NCBI GenBank assembly: GCA_033398695.1
Contig: CM065816.1
Location: 131,041,358-131,105,357 of the forward strand
Direction of reading: 5' to 3'
Length of the DNA: 64,000 nt
DNA from: Orobanche coerulescens
Taxonomy: Eukaryota > Streptophyta > Magnoliopsida > Lamiales > Orobanchaceae
The notes under the pieces are model-generated. The model saw only the letters and a program-made list of their open reading frames with translations, had not been told where the DNA came from and did no database searches. This document shows positions 22,781-34,317 of this stretch, one piece after another; within the stretch, counting starts at the first letter, position 1, and the number at the start of each line of letters is the position of its first letter. The translations under genes and the position numbers were made by a program.

Positions 22781-23624
22781 TATATTATGCTTGTTCGTTT
22801 TCAGTTGAGAAGTTCTATTTTAAGAAGAGAAAAAATTGTCCCAATAAAAAAAGACTTATTTATCCTTTTTTGCTTCTCATATCCCTTAACTATATATGAG
22901 TATATTGGTCATTATTTATCAACTAATAAGTAAGGATAAAGGTCAAAGATATGATAATATATATATATATATATATTGTACTTTATAAAAAGTTATTCAT
23001 TTATCAAATAAAAACTCTTTCAACTAAAATGGCGAGAATATATTTTAATTTATTATAATATATTGTAACATAATCCGTAGGTTTCCGTATAGGGCGATAT
23101 TTGCGACGTGATGTTTATCGTGCAGGTCGAATACAAGGTATGTGGACCCAAATTCAAATTAGAACTGTAAAAACGGGCCAACCCCGTTAGTCCAACTTTT
23201 TCATTACATAATATAAGCGGTCGAATTGGTGAAGTAGGAGCTTGTTGGGAGGCAGACCTAACGGGTTCGACCCCCACACGCTGCGCTGAAGTTGGCCTGG
23301 CCCGTCAATTTTTTTTCCTTCTTAAATACTAAAACCTACAAAAGGAACACTTAAAAAAAATTAAAACCCAGTGGGAACCTTCAGTTGGATTATGGGCCGG
23401 CAACGCCTATTTATCGAAGTCAGCGTAGTGCAATCACTGGGATAATTTTTGTCTTGCGCGAAATAGAGTATATTTAATTGTTAGTCGGATACATTATCTC
23501 GCGGTTTAATTGAAAGGCATTACGAGGCGGAATTTAAGCCGGATTAGTCATACGGAGTATGAATCAACTATGTATCCAAAAAAAAAAACTAAAAACTTGA
23601 AAAACAAGGTAGCAGGTTCAACAG
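22781..23624. other. Intergenic DNA with a possible SINE fragment
   Basis: A/T-rich sequence with a (TA)n run at about 22961-22977. Around 23226-23270 a segment with an A-box-like TGGTGAAGTAGG and a B-box-like GGGTTCGACCCC about 30 bp downstream could be a SINE relic. No poly(A) end or TSD was identified. No gene is seen. Confidence 0.4.
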
Positions 23625-23635
23625 CTATCATAATC

Positions 23636-23813
23636 GGTTCCGTCCATAGAGAGACACCATGTAGTGCATCCTCTGCAGGATGCACTACATGTGGCGTGTA
23701 TGGACGGTGCAGATTAATGCACTAGATGTTGCATCGATCTGCACCGTCCATACACGTCACGTGTAGTACATCCGGCAAAAAATGCACTACATGGGGTCTC
23801 TGTATGGACGTAC
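23636..23813. mobile_element. Fold-back (Mutator-like) MITE with 11-bp flanking repeat
   Basis: Almost the whole 178-bp element is an inverted repeat. The left arm reads GGTTCCGTCCATAGAGAGAC..., and the complement of the right end reads GGTACGTCCATACAGAGAC. Both arms contain ATGTAGTGCAT blocks, and the central part repeats CTGCACCGTCCATACAC in inverted form. CTATCATAATC occurs on both sides (23625-23635 and 23814-23824). A TSD of 9 or more bases with GG-starting ends suggests a Mutator-type element. A transcript would form a long hairpin. Confidence 0.85.
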
Positions 23814-24243
23814 CTATCATAATCCCCACAAAGGCAGAAAGTCAGGTTTGATAGGACCTAAAGCTTTGTTGCATTTCAAAATTCATAGTATTTTCTTTGT
23901 GATGTTCCAAAGGGAACATGTGGGCATTAGCGCAACATATAACACACCATAGACATGACTGCACAAGATTACATCAACATATCTTTATATAAATGCAGAT
24001 CGATGTTACCACATAACAATTGTGTTGTTTCAGTTTTATAACAAAAAGTTCAATGTAAGAGGTTTGTTTGGGGCCTTTTGGGCAGATGGATGGGTTCGAA
24101 ATATATGAAAAAAAAATTAATAAGTTTATCGTACAAAGAATCCCCAACTATCGCGTACAATGAGTAGTCCCACATGAAATTCTTAAATCATATTATTATC
24201 ATAAGTGTTATCTTGTTAATGTCAAAAGTCAATTGATAAAGTA

Positions 24244-24490
24244 GTACTCCTTCCGCCACGTTCAAAATTTTACACTTATTCTTTTTTATCTCTTTAAAGC
24301 TTTATATTTATCATTTTTACACAATTAAATCAGACAATCATTTTTTACTTTTTAATATCCACCGCACTCGCTATCAATATTTTTCGATTTTTTAATACCT
24401 ACCACACATTTGTCATCATTACTTATATCAATCATTATTTAAAATACACTAAATATACACTTTCTGTTAAGTTTTCAGCAAGACAGATAA
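24244..24490. mobile_element. Degenerate Stowaway-type MITE
   Basis: Begins ACTCCTTCCGCCACGTTC after TA and has the family core TTTTTACTTTTTAATATCCA followed by ACCGCAC. The right end (TTCAGCAAGACAGATA) is a poor match to the left end, so the boundary is approximate. Confidence 0.6.
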
Positions 24491-24699
24491 TACAAAGATA
24501 GAGAAGTATATAATGATGTGACATCAATATTTTAATTTAAACTTTTTATTACTATTGAAGCTTAGTAAAACTCGAACCATGGGATTAATCAGGGATACAT
24601 AAAATGTTAAAATAATTTTGATGATCTAATCTTTCTCTGTATATTAATTTACAATTAAATTATCATGAATTCCCTTTGTCTCGATCAAGGATTGACATG

Positions 24700-24917
24700 A
24701 GGTGTATATCGGGTGTATTTTAGGTAATAATTAGTATATATAATATTGATAGATTTATGGTGGAGATCAAAAAGTAATATGTATTGATGATGATTGTATG
24801 ATGGAGATTAAAAAGTAAAAGATAATTGTTTGATTTGATTATAAAAAGTGATATACATATAAAGTTACTAAGGGAATATTTGTTGATAGAAATATAAATA
24901 TTTGAACGAGACAGACA
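24700..24917 (-). mobile_element. Degenerate Stowaway-type MITE, opposite orientation
   Basis: On the minus strand from about 24917 it reads TTCTGTCTGTCTCGTTCAAA and then the family core CTTTTACTTTTTAATCTCCA. The distal end near 24700-24720 is not well defined. Confidence 0.55.
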
Positions 24918-25209
24918 GAATATCATTCAATTAGATATAGTCCAATTCAATTCATCGATCCATTGATCAATTATCTAATTCAAAATGTATTCATATCCTA
25001 TCTCACAAGTATTATTATGAAAATAAATGTATATCATGAAGTGTCCTATATACATTCACTAAGCTGCGGTACTATATATAATTGAGGAAACAAGTGCACA
25101 TTGTAATAAAAAAATCTTCATAATCCATACAACTCAAAAAAATATTAAGATGTGTTTGGTAATTGAGTTGATACAACTGATGACTGATAAACTAACTTCT
25201 TAAGATATT
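24918..25209. other. AT-rich intergenic DNA
   Basis: No gene or recognisable repeat. A 12-base word ATAAACTAACTT near 25189 also occurs at about 30483 on the far side of the hAT pseudogene, possibly a trace of its target site. Confidence 0.4.
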
Positions 25210-25400
25210 ACTTTGTGTAGCATCTCAGTAAGGTGCAGGCTAGAGAGAGCCATCGGGCAAAGTAGGAGGGGGCTGGGCTGAGACTAGGAAGTCCAAGATC
25301 GGCCCATATTTGTGACGGGTTGTGCGGTCGCGGCCCACTATCCGCCCATCCTCAAATTGTCCGGGGCCAGTCTGGGCTGGGCCGGGCTCGAGCTGGATAT
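25210..25400. other. GC-rich subterminal-like block, 3' side of the hAT pseudogene
   Basis: Contains several GGGCTGGGC / GGCCCA motifs (25268-25390) in otherwise A/T-rich DNA. A similar GGGCTGGGCT-rich block lies at 30225-30470 on the other side of the transposase remnant. Paired GC-rich blocks flanking the gene suggest hAT subterminal regions, but terminal inverted repeats could not be fixed. Confidence 0.5.
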
Positions 25401-25772
25401 TAAAAAAATAAATAAAATAAGCTCTTTTAAATTTAAAAATATGTTAACACTAATTTAAAAATCAACTTCAAAAAAATCTCTTTTGGATTTGTAAAATAAA
25501 TTAGTTAATATTAATTAAAAATCAATTTAAGAAAATGTTTTGAATTAAAAAAATTTGTTACATTAAATTAAAATTTCATTTAAGAAAAATTATTTTGAAC
25601 TTTTAAAATATATTAACATTAAAAATGGGGAGGAAAGGGGAAAAATTGGACTTGGACTTAATTCTTAAAAATTAAATCATTTTTTAAAATTTAATCTAAT
25701 TTTTAAAATTAAGTTGGCTATGTATCCTAAGAAATCAAAAGTCCACGTAATTCTTTTTACTTACCTCTTTAC

Positions 25773-26664
25773 TTACCTAGAACTTGAAGGTAGGATGATG
25801 TGCTCAATCATCGTGTTGGCCACTCTCCGAAGCTCCCGTTCGGATGAAGAACCCATCATCATCCACGGATCATCATCCTTGTTGTGTTCGCCTTCTTTTT
25901 CTGTCAGTCCTTGTTGATGTTTTTCTGTTTGCTCCCAATCTTTTTTACAAACCAGAATCTTCACAACGTCCGGCGATAGAGATGTCCGTTTTATCTTTTA
26001 TGACTCTTCTACCTGCACTAAAAGTGGACTCCGAAGTAATTGTAGGGGCGGGAACGACAAGAAGATCCCTTGTAATTCTATCCAATATAGGATATTGTTC
26101 TTCACGTAATCTCCATCATTTTAAAATCTCAAACTCGGCATCAAGCTCATGCGAACACATAAATACTCATTGAAGATTTGACGAGAAGAAGTTGAAGAAA
26201 TAGAGCTTGATGACGATTTTGGTTTTTTGAAAAGAATTGAAGATGTAAATTGATCAAATCTATCTTTATTTTTTGAAGTTGACTGAGAGGCTAGAACCCC
26301 AGATTTATATTTTTAATGTATAAATCAACTAATGAAGTTAATATTTTGACGCACTCATTTGCGTGTCCCTCACTATCAAAAGAAGTACTGCCTAATGCAT
26401 TATAATAATAATCAAGAAGAACACTGAGTGCCTCTTTTTTCACACCCGGGTCAAGAAGACACACAACACCATATATGGAAGAAAATTTATCCAAATACTA
26501 TAACTATTTTTCTTGCATTTGAGAAATAACTTGAGATAAACGCATTATTTTTGTGTTCACTTAAAGAACCAATAATTTTACAATATTTTAAAATAATCAA
26601 ATGCACATCAGATTCATAAACATAAGAAAATAAATATGCAGAATTATTATAAGCATGTAGTATA
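25773..26664 (-). pseudogene. hAT transposase, C-terminal half (dimerisation domain)
   Basis: This is the 3' half of a hAT-family transposase on the minus strand. At about 26140-25965 the hAT C-terminal dimerisation domain is clear: EEQYPILDRITRDLLVVPAP, then SESTFSAGRRV. The expected LxWW is interrupted by a stop codon (LK-stop-WR), which removes a conserved tryptophan. A following segment, KILVCKKDW, matches the usual end of hAT proteins and ends at 25773. Upstream, 26494-26291 holds the preceding helical region. It continues across the solo LTR at 26670-29131 into the N-terminal half. Nonsense and frame changes make it non-functional. Confidence 0.88.
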
Positions 26665-26669
26665 CTATG
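26665..26669. other. Target-site duplication CTATG, left copy
   Basis: CTATG directly precedes the solo LTR and is repeated at 29132-29136. Confidence 0.9.
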
Positions 26670-29131
26670 TGTAACACCCCGAGATATTCGGAATAATTAC
26701 AGCGCCGTAAACCCTTTAAGTAAGAATTTACAAGGCTAATTTGAAGAAATGTAAAAATAATACAACAGTACCATTAAAGTTCAAAATAGAAAACCGGTTC
26801 AAACAGATCAAATGAGTCCATTATTACAACCATCTCAAAATATTAATAAGACACGCGTACTCGATTACTGAAAATGAACCAGAAAGACAAGTCACAACCA
26901 TAATAAATATCACTGAGCCCCTTCGTCGTCATCTCGGTACTGTGGCTGTTTTCCCGCTCCTCGGCTACCTGAAAATCAAAACAAATATCCACCCCCAAAG
27001 GGGTTAGCAAAACGATGCTAGTACAAGTATCGTAATACACAATTCGAATATGCAACAACAATGCATAACAAAAATACACAATACAGACTTCCGCTACCGG
27101 AATCCAACAATGCGAATCCACAAGATTCCATTAACACAATATGGGTATTTCAATGATCCAGCGCCCTCAGCATAGATCCCAAGATGATCCCGTCAGACCA
27201 ACACGAGGTGAAAAACCCGTCCAATGATCCAGCGCCCTCAGCATAGATCCCAAGATGATCCCGTCGGACCAACACGAGGTGGACATCCGATCCAGCGCCC
27301 TCAGCATAGATCGTACAACATTCACAAATACAACTTATGCATACATATATGTAAAATCGCTATGTCCATCAACATGAACATACAAGTAATCGAGAACGAA
27401 TATCATGACAATTCAACGAAACAAACCCCATGTTCGACAACATGAATAAACTATATGCGTGCTCAAAATACCAACATTAAAAATTTCAAAATACGATACT
27501 TGCCTCAAAGATGGCGAGGACTAAATACTCCCACGAATGTCACACGTCCGCAGGCCGCCGTCGCTTGATCGATCACTATGCAAGGTTCGGACCTTTATCA
27601 AAAGAGATAACAAGGAACTCAACATTCTACTCAAAACTAACATATGATCACCGATTATCTTATATTAGAATCGTGAAGTAGTGATGTAAGGCCAGTTCGC
27701 GGTTAGTATACTAGATGAACGCTGAACCGGAAATAATGATACACTTCATGTGAGTTGAATGATCATTTCGGAGGCGAAGTGCCGATGTTTATGGATTCAA
27801 GGATATACAAGTTATTAAAGATTTCAGGTTTAAATATGGGCTTCAATTCCAAATTCTCATATGTTCGGCTATTACGATTTTACCATAAATGTGACTCAAG
27901 AGAGCAAGCATGCCCAAGTACTACGCAAGGAAAACGATACTACGGTGATCCGGCTTGAGTTCAATGACATGGCCGATTCATCATCCGTATGAACATGAAG
28001 AATATTGTCAAAACAAATACCCCTAGCAACCATGAATTTCATCGGTGGAACATCATAGGAATTCATAGAATCTAAATAAAATCATGCTCATGATTCCAAC
28101 GAATTAAGGATATTACATCCTAAGGTTTTTATCCACCGAGGCTAGATCAACACTCTAAGTAATGAAAGAAAAACAAGATATAACTGGGTTTCAATCTTCA
28201 AAAGTATGTTGTTGGATTCATAAGATCATTAGATAGCCTAAAGATTTCCGAAGCAGGCTCAAAATATAACTGAGAACGTAAATTTCGGCTTGGTAAACCG
28301 TAACATACCTTATTCGGAAAGAAAGGTTGAAATATATTGATGAACTCCACGTCCAAGAGCTAGAACACCAATACTGAAAGCTCCTTTGTCTTTAATGGTG
28401 ATGTTAGGAGGCTGGTATGCAGGATTTGGATGGAGGGAGTGACTCTCAAAGTCCCAAAAATCGGATGTGGGAAGGGGTGTAAACTGAAAAATGAAGATGG
28501 GTGCTGTCATATTTATAGAAAAGGGCTATTAGCGCGCCCTACGGCTCTATCCCTAGCGTGCGCTAACGGGCTTGCAGCCTACCGACTCTGACGGGTCTCG
28601 GCATAACGTACGCTAAACAGCCTTACGTGCGCTAAAATCAACGATTAACGTACGCTAACAACTATTTTTAGCGTGCGCTAACGACTGAACGAAAGTTCAC
28701 TGACCTCACTGTACTAGACTAAGCGTGCGCTAACCTCAAACCATTTGCGTGCGCTAAACACCGTTGACTCGACTTTCCCAGAAAATCGTCCAGGTTCATC
28801 CCGACATAACCCCAACAAAATCCGCGGTCCGATCTCACCTACCAACATGTCTCAATCAAGTTGACTACGTATAGCGCGCGCTACAACTCATACGTAGCGT
28901 GCACTAGTTAATCTCAATTAGCGTGCGCTAATGCTAAGATGTTAGCGTGCGCTAATGCTAAGATGTTAGCGTGCGCTAAAAGTGCACAAAAATGCAAGTA
29001 TGAACAATATGCATGAAATCATACGCTAAAAAACATAGGATCATGAAATACGGAGGATAATACTCAGATCAAAATGCAATATATACAATATCACAAGGTT
29101 CAAATACACATCAGAAATCTCGGGTATTACA
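26670..29131 (-). mobile_element. Solo Gypsy-type LTR inserted in the hAT gene
   Basis: A 2462-bp LTR in minus orientation bounded by TGTAACACCCCGAG and CTCGGGTATTACA, with identical 5-bp repeats CTATG outside both ends and no internal retrotransposon sequence. It carries two to three GATCC modules (27155-27312) and more than ten GCGTGCGCTA / ACGTACGCTAA palindromes (28530-28980). Its 3' terminus matches the truncated LTR ending at 10690. A solo LTR is the usual product of recombination between the two LTRs of a full element. Confidence 0.95.
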
Positions 29132-30180
29132 CTATGAACGATCGTAGCAAGTTCCCAACGAGCCTCAGTTATGAGGTCTTGCTCGGCTAAATATTTGGGA
29201 TCTAATTGAGTTATAATTTCCTTATAAGGAAGAGCCTCATCAAGCAATTTAAAAGTAGAATTTCAACGTGTGGGTATATCAATGCTCCATTTTTTTGGTT
29301 TTAAATTATGTTCCTTACTTAGATGTTTATAATATATCCTAATATGTTGACTCAGTCTTAGCCATTTAATTATTTTTGTCAAATTTAAAAGAGGTGAAAT
29401 CATATCAATTCTTTTTTTAGATGACAAATTCAAGACATGAGCACAACTTCTAATATGCATAAAAATATCGTTTGCAAGTAAAGGCAATTCGTTCAACGAA
29501 TATTTCATACTTTTATTATTCGCGGCCGCATTATCGAGAGAAAGAGAAATCACTTTATCAAATATATTAAATTCCTTACAACATTCAATTATTCTATCTT
29601 TTAGATTTTTAGCGGTATGTGATTCCTCCATAATATCAAAAGCAATAATTTTTCTATCACATATTCATTTCCAATCCTATGAACCGTAATGCAAAGATAA
29701 GGTTCACCAGTTGGAGAAGTCCAACAATAATTAGTAAGACATATACAACCTTCAAATCTTTTAAAAAATTCATATAATTGAGCACGTCTAATATAATATT
29801 GTTGTTGAATACGACGTTTAAGAATATTCCTTGATATTCTTCTATATGCCGGTTGCATTAAAGTCCTAGTCATAATTTTTAAATTTTTACTCTCACAATG
29901 ACTTAAAGGCAATCCATAAAGAGTAACGTATTTAGCAACTCCATTAAATAATTTTTGTTGATTGTAAACGAAAGGCATACCTCCACCGGACGCTTTTGAG
30001 AAATAACCGGATAGTTGAGATTGATCATTCGAACGTTCTTGATCATGATTATCATTAGTCATATCGTGGTCATTTGCCAAATAATGAGCTAGTGTTCCTA
30101 TTTCGGTACCAAACTTCCACAAAAAAGTAGTAGCTTTGTTTTTATTTTTGCATAAGGCAATTCATTTTGCAATGCGTTGG
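29132..30180 (-). pseudogene. hAT transposase, N-terminal and catalytic part
   Basis: This is the 5' half of the hAT transposase broken by the LTR. A first frame (30122-29601) includes the N-terminal region and CLTNYCWTSPTGEPYLCITVH, the conserved block before the RNase H-like core. After a frame change, 29631-29263 continues with KVISLSLDNAAANNKS, containing the D of the DxxxxN-type catalytic block, and HIRSCAHVLNL. Beyond another break, 29247-29137 reads EARWELATIVHS. The part before 30122 continues upstream without a clear ATG; a BED finger is not recognisable. Two frameshifts and the LTR insertion make it inactive. Confidence 0.85.
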
Positions 30181-30224
30181 TACGGGACCGAGAGTCCTCT
30201 CATAAAATGCCCATTCAAATTTGA

Positions 30225-30470
30225 ATGATGGCTAGGATGGGCTTGGGCTGGACTAGGGATGGGGTGAAATTTGAAATTTGCGAATGGTGAGGCGAAGTGG
30301 TGGGCTGAGGGGCCGAGCCGGGTTGGGCTGGAGAGTTGGGGACCATGACCGCCCGGCTGTCCAGGGGGGTTGGGCTCAGTCCTGGGCCGGGCTGGCTCGA
30401 GCGGCCCGAGGGCCTAGAAAATCCGGGCAGGATCGGGTGGGCTGGACTGACCCGACCCGGTGGCTGCTTC
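30225..30470. other. GC-rich subterminal-like block, 5' side of the hAT pseudogene
   Basis: Repeated GGGCTGG / GGGCCGG motifs in an AT-rich setting, mirroring 25210-25400. An open frame here (30278-30532) is only a by-product of the G-rich repeat. It probably marks the 5' end region of the hAT element. Confidence 0.5.
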
Positions 30471-30479
30471 TAGTGGAGG

Positions 30480-31477
30480 CTTATAAACTAACTTATAAGC
30501 TAGTTTATTGCGTACCAAATAGAATTTTTTAAATAAATTAAGTTATAAGTTAACTTAGTTTTAAAAAAAAATGTACTAAGTATTATTAAGAAAATGTCAA
30601 TTCTGAAATAAATATATAAATAAATATAATAAAAGTTGAAAATTGCATTCGATCGGAACAATTGAAGGACTAATCATAATACCATACTACCAAATAAAAA
30701 GTTCTTAATTATATATAACTATGCAAGCTATTAGCATGTCAATCGGTTTGAAATTATATTAACCAACTCTTTTTTTTAACCTATTCAAGGCCTCAAATTT
30801 ATCCACGTCATTAAAAACATAAATTTAGATAATAAATTTACTAAAATAAGGAAATTTATGGTTGATTTAAAATTTGCAATATTTGAATTATATTGTAAGA
30901 AAATTTATAAATATACAATTCAAATCATATTTATATGTATTTCATAAAAATTATTTTTTTTAGAAAATCTAAAAATGATTTTAAATTAAATCAACCAACG
31001 CATAGCCAACTGTCGGCATGACTTTTCTTTAAGACATGTCGTCGCCGGCTTACCAAAAGACGGCAGCCGATGGTGTTTTCTTTTTTTCTTTTTGGCAAAC
31101 ACATAGCTGTTAATTTTGCTTCACACGTGATCTATCTATCATATCGTTCTCTTTTTATTGCAACGTGTTGGCTATTGCACTATTAAAATTCTCTCGTTTG
31201 ACCATCTTTTGTAATTTATATATATAAAAAAATAGTCATATGAGATATTGTTAGATTCATCTCGAAATATACTTTCAAAATATCAATTTCTTATAATTTT
31301 TAAAAATAAAAAATTAAAGATATTATTAATTAAAGTCGTAAGAGAACCGAGGTAGTATGTAAGTTTACATGTGTTTGTTTGCATGTAACTTATTTTAATA
31401 TATTGTCAGTTTTAAATTATTAAAATGTCTTCTTTATGCATAGAGATTGGAGTATATTATTTTCTCAAAGTGTAATA
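30480..31477. other. AT-rich intergenic DNA
   Basis: No gene found. The first part (30483-30560) has ATAAACTAACTTATAAGCTAG and GTTATAAGTTAACTTAG, small inverted repeats that may be a MITE relic. The remainder is A/T-rich. Confidence 0.45.
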
Positions 31478-32386
31478 TCTATACTTAATATTAAAAGACA
31501 GTCGCAAAAAAATCTAAGGAAACATGTGTCATCTCCATATTAATCCTCCTTTTAAAAATCTTAAAAAAATAGACGTTTACTTTGGGAGAGGGTTAGGAGG
31601 TTATTCCATTATATACTATCTACCAATTAAAAGCTTTCTCTCATTTTATTCTTTTTATTTTTAAGCTAATAGTTTAAACAATTATAACTTTTATGTATCA
31701 ATTTTAATTTTGAAAAAAATGTATCAAATTAATTCTTACTTCGTGCTCTTTAATTTGACATCCATATAGTATATATAAAATAATATAATTATAATTATAA
31801 TATATTTAGATGGTTAAAATATTTCAATATAAAAATATAAGAATATTGAAGAAAAATATATGTTTAGTTTATTTTCATAGCTTTTTAATAATTATTTGAT
31901 TTTTAAAAATTATTTTTTTTGATTATAAAATAGTAAAATATATTACAATGATGTCAAATCATATAAAAAATTTATATTAGTAAGAATATCGATTATATAC
32001 TTTTAATAAAAGTTGATAATACAACAACAACATCAGAGTCTTAGTCCCGAAATTCTTTGGGGTCGGCTATAATGAAAGTTGATAACATAAACATAATTTA
32101 ATTTTTTATTTATAAAATTAGATATAAGACTCATATTGTCCTATATGAAAAAATAAATACCGGTGCTTAATTAATTTACGGTTTTCCTATCATGTGCTCT
32201 TAGATCACATGATAAGAGTTTATAAATGAAATTAAATTAAATAATAGTATATGTATATGTGTGTGTATACTGATTCATGTATATTTTATAATAATTTTAT
32301 AATATTATTGAAATTCGATCACATATTATTAATATAATAAAATATTTAACATTTTACGCCGTGCATCGCATGAGAGGACATCTAGT
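31478..32386 (+). mobile_element. Probable Helitron relic
   Basis: The 5' end, TCTATACTTAATATTAAAAG, follows an A (31477). The 3' end has GCCGTGCATCGCATG, a decayed form of the CCCGTGCATCGCACGGG hairpin common near plant Helitron 3' ends, then CTAG (32383-32386) followed by T. Helitrons insert between A and T and start with TC. It has no coding capacity and contains a short retroposon (32020-32074). A SINE sits exactly at the CTAG terminus, its TSD duplicating the last 12 bases of the Helitron. Confidence 0.6.
32020..32074 (-). mobile_element. Short 3'-end retroposon fragment (TTG-tailed SINE/LINE type)
   Basis: On the minus strand this reads GCCGACCCCAAAGAATTTCG then a (TTG)3 tail, resembling the 3' end shared by plant TS-type SINEs and RTE LINEs. 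The 11-bp sequence AAAGTTGATAA flanks it exactly (32009-32019 and 32075-32085), so this 55-bp piece is a complete, severely 5'-truncated insertion. Confidence 0.75.
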
Positions 32387-32541
32387 TTTTTTTTTTTTTT
32401 TTTTGAAAGGTATAGCTCAGCGGTAAACCAATTCCTATAAAATCCTATAACTCCTAAGCCCGGGATCGAACCCGGGGTAATCCCCACACAAGACTCATTA
32501 TTGATATCTTGTGACCAACTCCTCTAGGAGGATATTGGCGG
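32387..32541 (-). mobile_element. tRNA-derived SINE with poly(A) tail
   Basis: Minus-strand SINE of about 155 bp. A box-like TAGAGGAGTTGG near its 5' end, B-box GGGTTCGATCCC about 50 bp downstream, and a poly(A) tail seen as poly(T) at 32387-32404. A 12-bp TSD, GAGGACATCTAG, flanks it (32375-32386 and 32542-32553). The RNA would be made by RNA polymerase III from the internal promoter. Confidence 0.88.
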
Positions 32542-32724
32542 GAGGACATCTAGTATAATATAAAATTAATGAGTTTTTCGGATGCCGATTGAATTTTTAT
32601 ATTATGAAAATTAAAATATATTTATCTCTTCTAGTTTCCGTGTACTGAGGGTTGCACTATGCTGTAGTGTTCTTGCATATATTCGTAACCCTGATTGCTT
32701 TATAGTACAAAGAAAGTTAAGAAC

Positions 32725-32746
32725 CAAAAAAAAAAAAAAAAAAAAG
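32725..32746. repeat. A22 tract, left flank of the fold-back element
   Basis: Exactly 22 adenines precede the left end. An identical A22 tract follows the right end (34318-34339). Confidence 0.9.
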
Positions 32747-34317
32747 TAAATCGTAAAAATCGTCTTTAAAATTTAGCCAAATTGTATGTTTCGTCCCAAA
32801 TATTTAAAAAGTGCAAGGATCGTATATGTGGGAAACTTTTGGGGCAAATATCGTCTCTGACCATCATCAAATGACTAAAATACCCTTGTCTTCTTCTTTT
32901 TCTATATTTCTTTTCAGTTTCTTACACAAATAGTCCTCGGGTTTCACCAGGTTTAGTCCTGATTTCTATAATACCCTTGTCTTCTTCTTTTTCTATATTT
33001 CTATATTTCTATATTTTTACAAATTTAGTCCTGATTTTTTTAATTATTTATTTAACTATTAATATTAGTATTATATTTTTATACCTTTTTTGTCCATTTT
33101 TCTTACGTTTTTGTCTGTTTTTCTTACATTTTTTCCATTTTCATACGTTTTTGTCTGTTTTTCTTACGTTTTTACCCGTTTTCGCCCGTTTTCATCCGTT
33201 TTTGTCCATTTTTCTTATGTTTGTTCTATTTTTATACGTTTTTATCCATTTTTATAGTTTTTGCCCATTTTCTTATGTTTTCATTCGTTTTTATACGTTT
33301 TCGTCCATTTTTCTTAAGTTTTTGTCTGTTTTATCGGTTTTTGTCAGTTTTTGTTCATTTTCGTGCGTTTTTGTCCGTTTTTCTTACGTTTTATCCTTTT
33401 TTATACGTTTTCCCCGTTTTCTTACTCTTTCATCTGTTTTTATCGTTTTCGCTCGTTTTCCTTACATTTTTGTCCGTTTTATCTGTTTTTATTCATTTTT
33501 CTTACGTTTTTATCCGTTTCTCTTATGTTTTTTTCGTTTTCATCCGTTTTCGCCTGTTTTTCTTATGTTTTTGTTCGTTTTCTTACGTTTTTGTTAGTTT
33601 TCTTACGTTTCTTTCGTTTTCAAACGTTTTTGTCCGTTTTTATACGTTTTCGCCCAGTTTCTTACGTTTTCATCCATTTTTATACATTTTCGTCTGTTTT
33701 TCTTATATTTTTATACATACCAAAACGGGTAAATATACAACAAGTATAAAAACGGAAAAAATGTAAGAAGAACGGACAAAAACGTAAGAAAAATGAACAA
33801 AAACTGACAAAAACCGATAAAAACGGACAAAAACTTAAGAAAAGCGGACGTAAATGTATAAAAACAGATGAAAACGTAAGAAAACGGGCGAAAACGTATA
33901 AAAACGGACGAAAACGTATGTAAACGGAAAAAACGTAAGAGAAACGGGCAAAAACGTAAGAAAAAACAGACAAAAGCGTATGAAAATTGAAAAAAACATA
34001 AGAAAAACGGACAAAAATGTAAGAAAAATGGTCGAAAACGTATAAAAAATAATACTAATAATAATAGTTAAATAAATAATTTAAAAAAAATCAGGACTAA
34101 ATTTGTAAAACCTGACGAAACACAATGACCATTTGTGCAAGAAACTGAAAAGAAATATAGAAAAAGAAGAAGACAAGGGTATTTAAGTCATTTGATGTTG
34201 GTCAGGGAAGATATTTACCCCAAACATTTCTCACAGGGACGATCCTTGCACTTTCTAAACGTTTGGGACGGAACATGCAATTTGGCCAAACTTTTGGGAC
34301 GATTTTTGCAATTTACT
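32747..34317. mobile_element. Long fold-back element with minisatellite arms
   Basis: The outer about 250 bp at each end are inverted repeats with high similarity by eye: left GTAAATCGTAAAAATCGTC, right complement GTAAATTGCAAAAATCGTCC. Shared blocks include ATACCCTTGTCTTCTTCTTT and TTCTTTTCAGTTTCTT. Inside, the left arm (about 33080-33710) is a minisatellite of TTTTTCTTACGTTTTTGTCCG-like units of about 21 bp, and the right arm (about 33740-34040) is the same repeat inverted. Together they form a 1.57 kb near-palindrome. The Phe-rich open frames at 32977-33766 are by-products of this repeat. There is no transposase. A22 on both sides may be the duplicated target. Confidence 0.85.

Noticed and set aside
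23215..23330. Possible plus-strand SINE (A- and B-box-like motifs)
   Set aside because: No poly(A) or T-rich 3' end with TSD could be shown, so it is mentioned only as a possibility within the intergenic entry.
25185..30495. ATAAACTAACTT on both sides of the hAT pseudogene as its target-site duplication
   Set aside because: hAT duplications are 8 bp and no terminal inverted repeats adjoin these words; the match may come from A/T-rich composition.
30278..30532. Gly/Arg-rich open frame near the hAT remnant
   Set aside because: By-product of the GGGCTGG-rich subterminal block; no start context or domain.
32405..32470. tRNA-like TAGCTCAGCGGTAAA on the plus strand
   Set aside because: No cloverleaf follows; the TSD and poly(A) orientation show a minus-strand SINE whose tail-side sequence only resembles an A box.
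32977..33766. Long overlapping open frames rich in Phe, Leu and Ser
   Set aside because: They are translations of the T-rich minisatellite of the fold-back element; open in several frames at once and with no domain.
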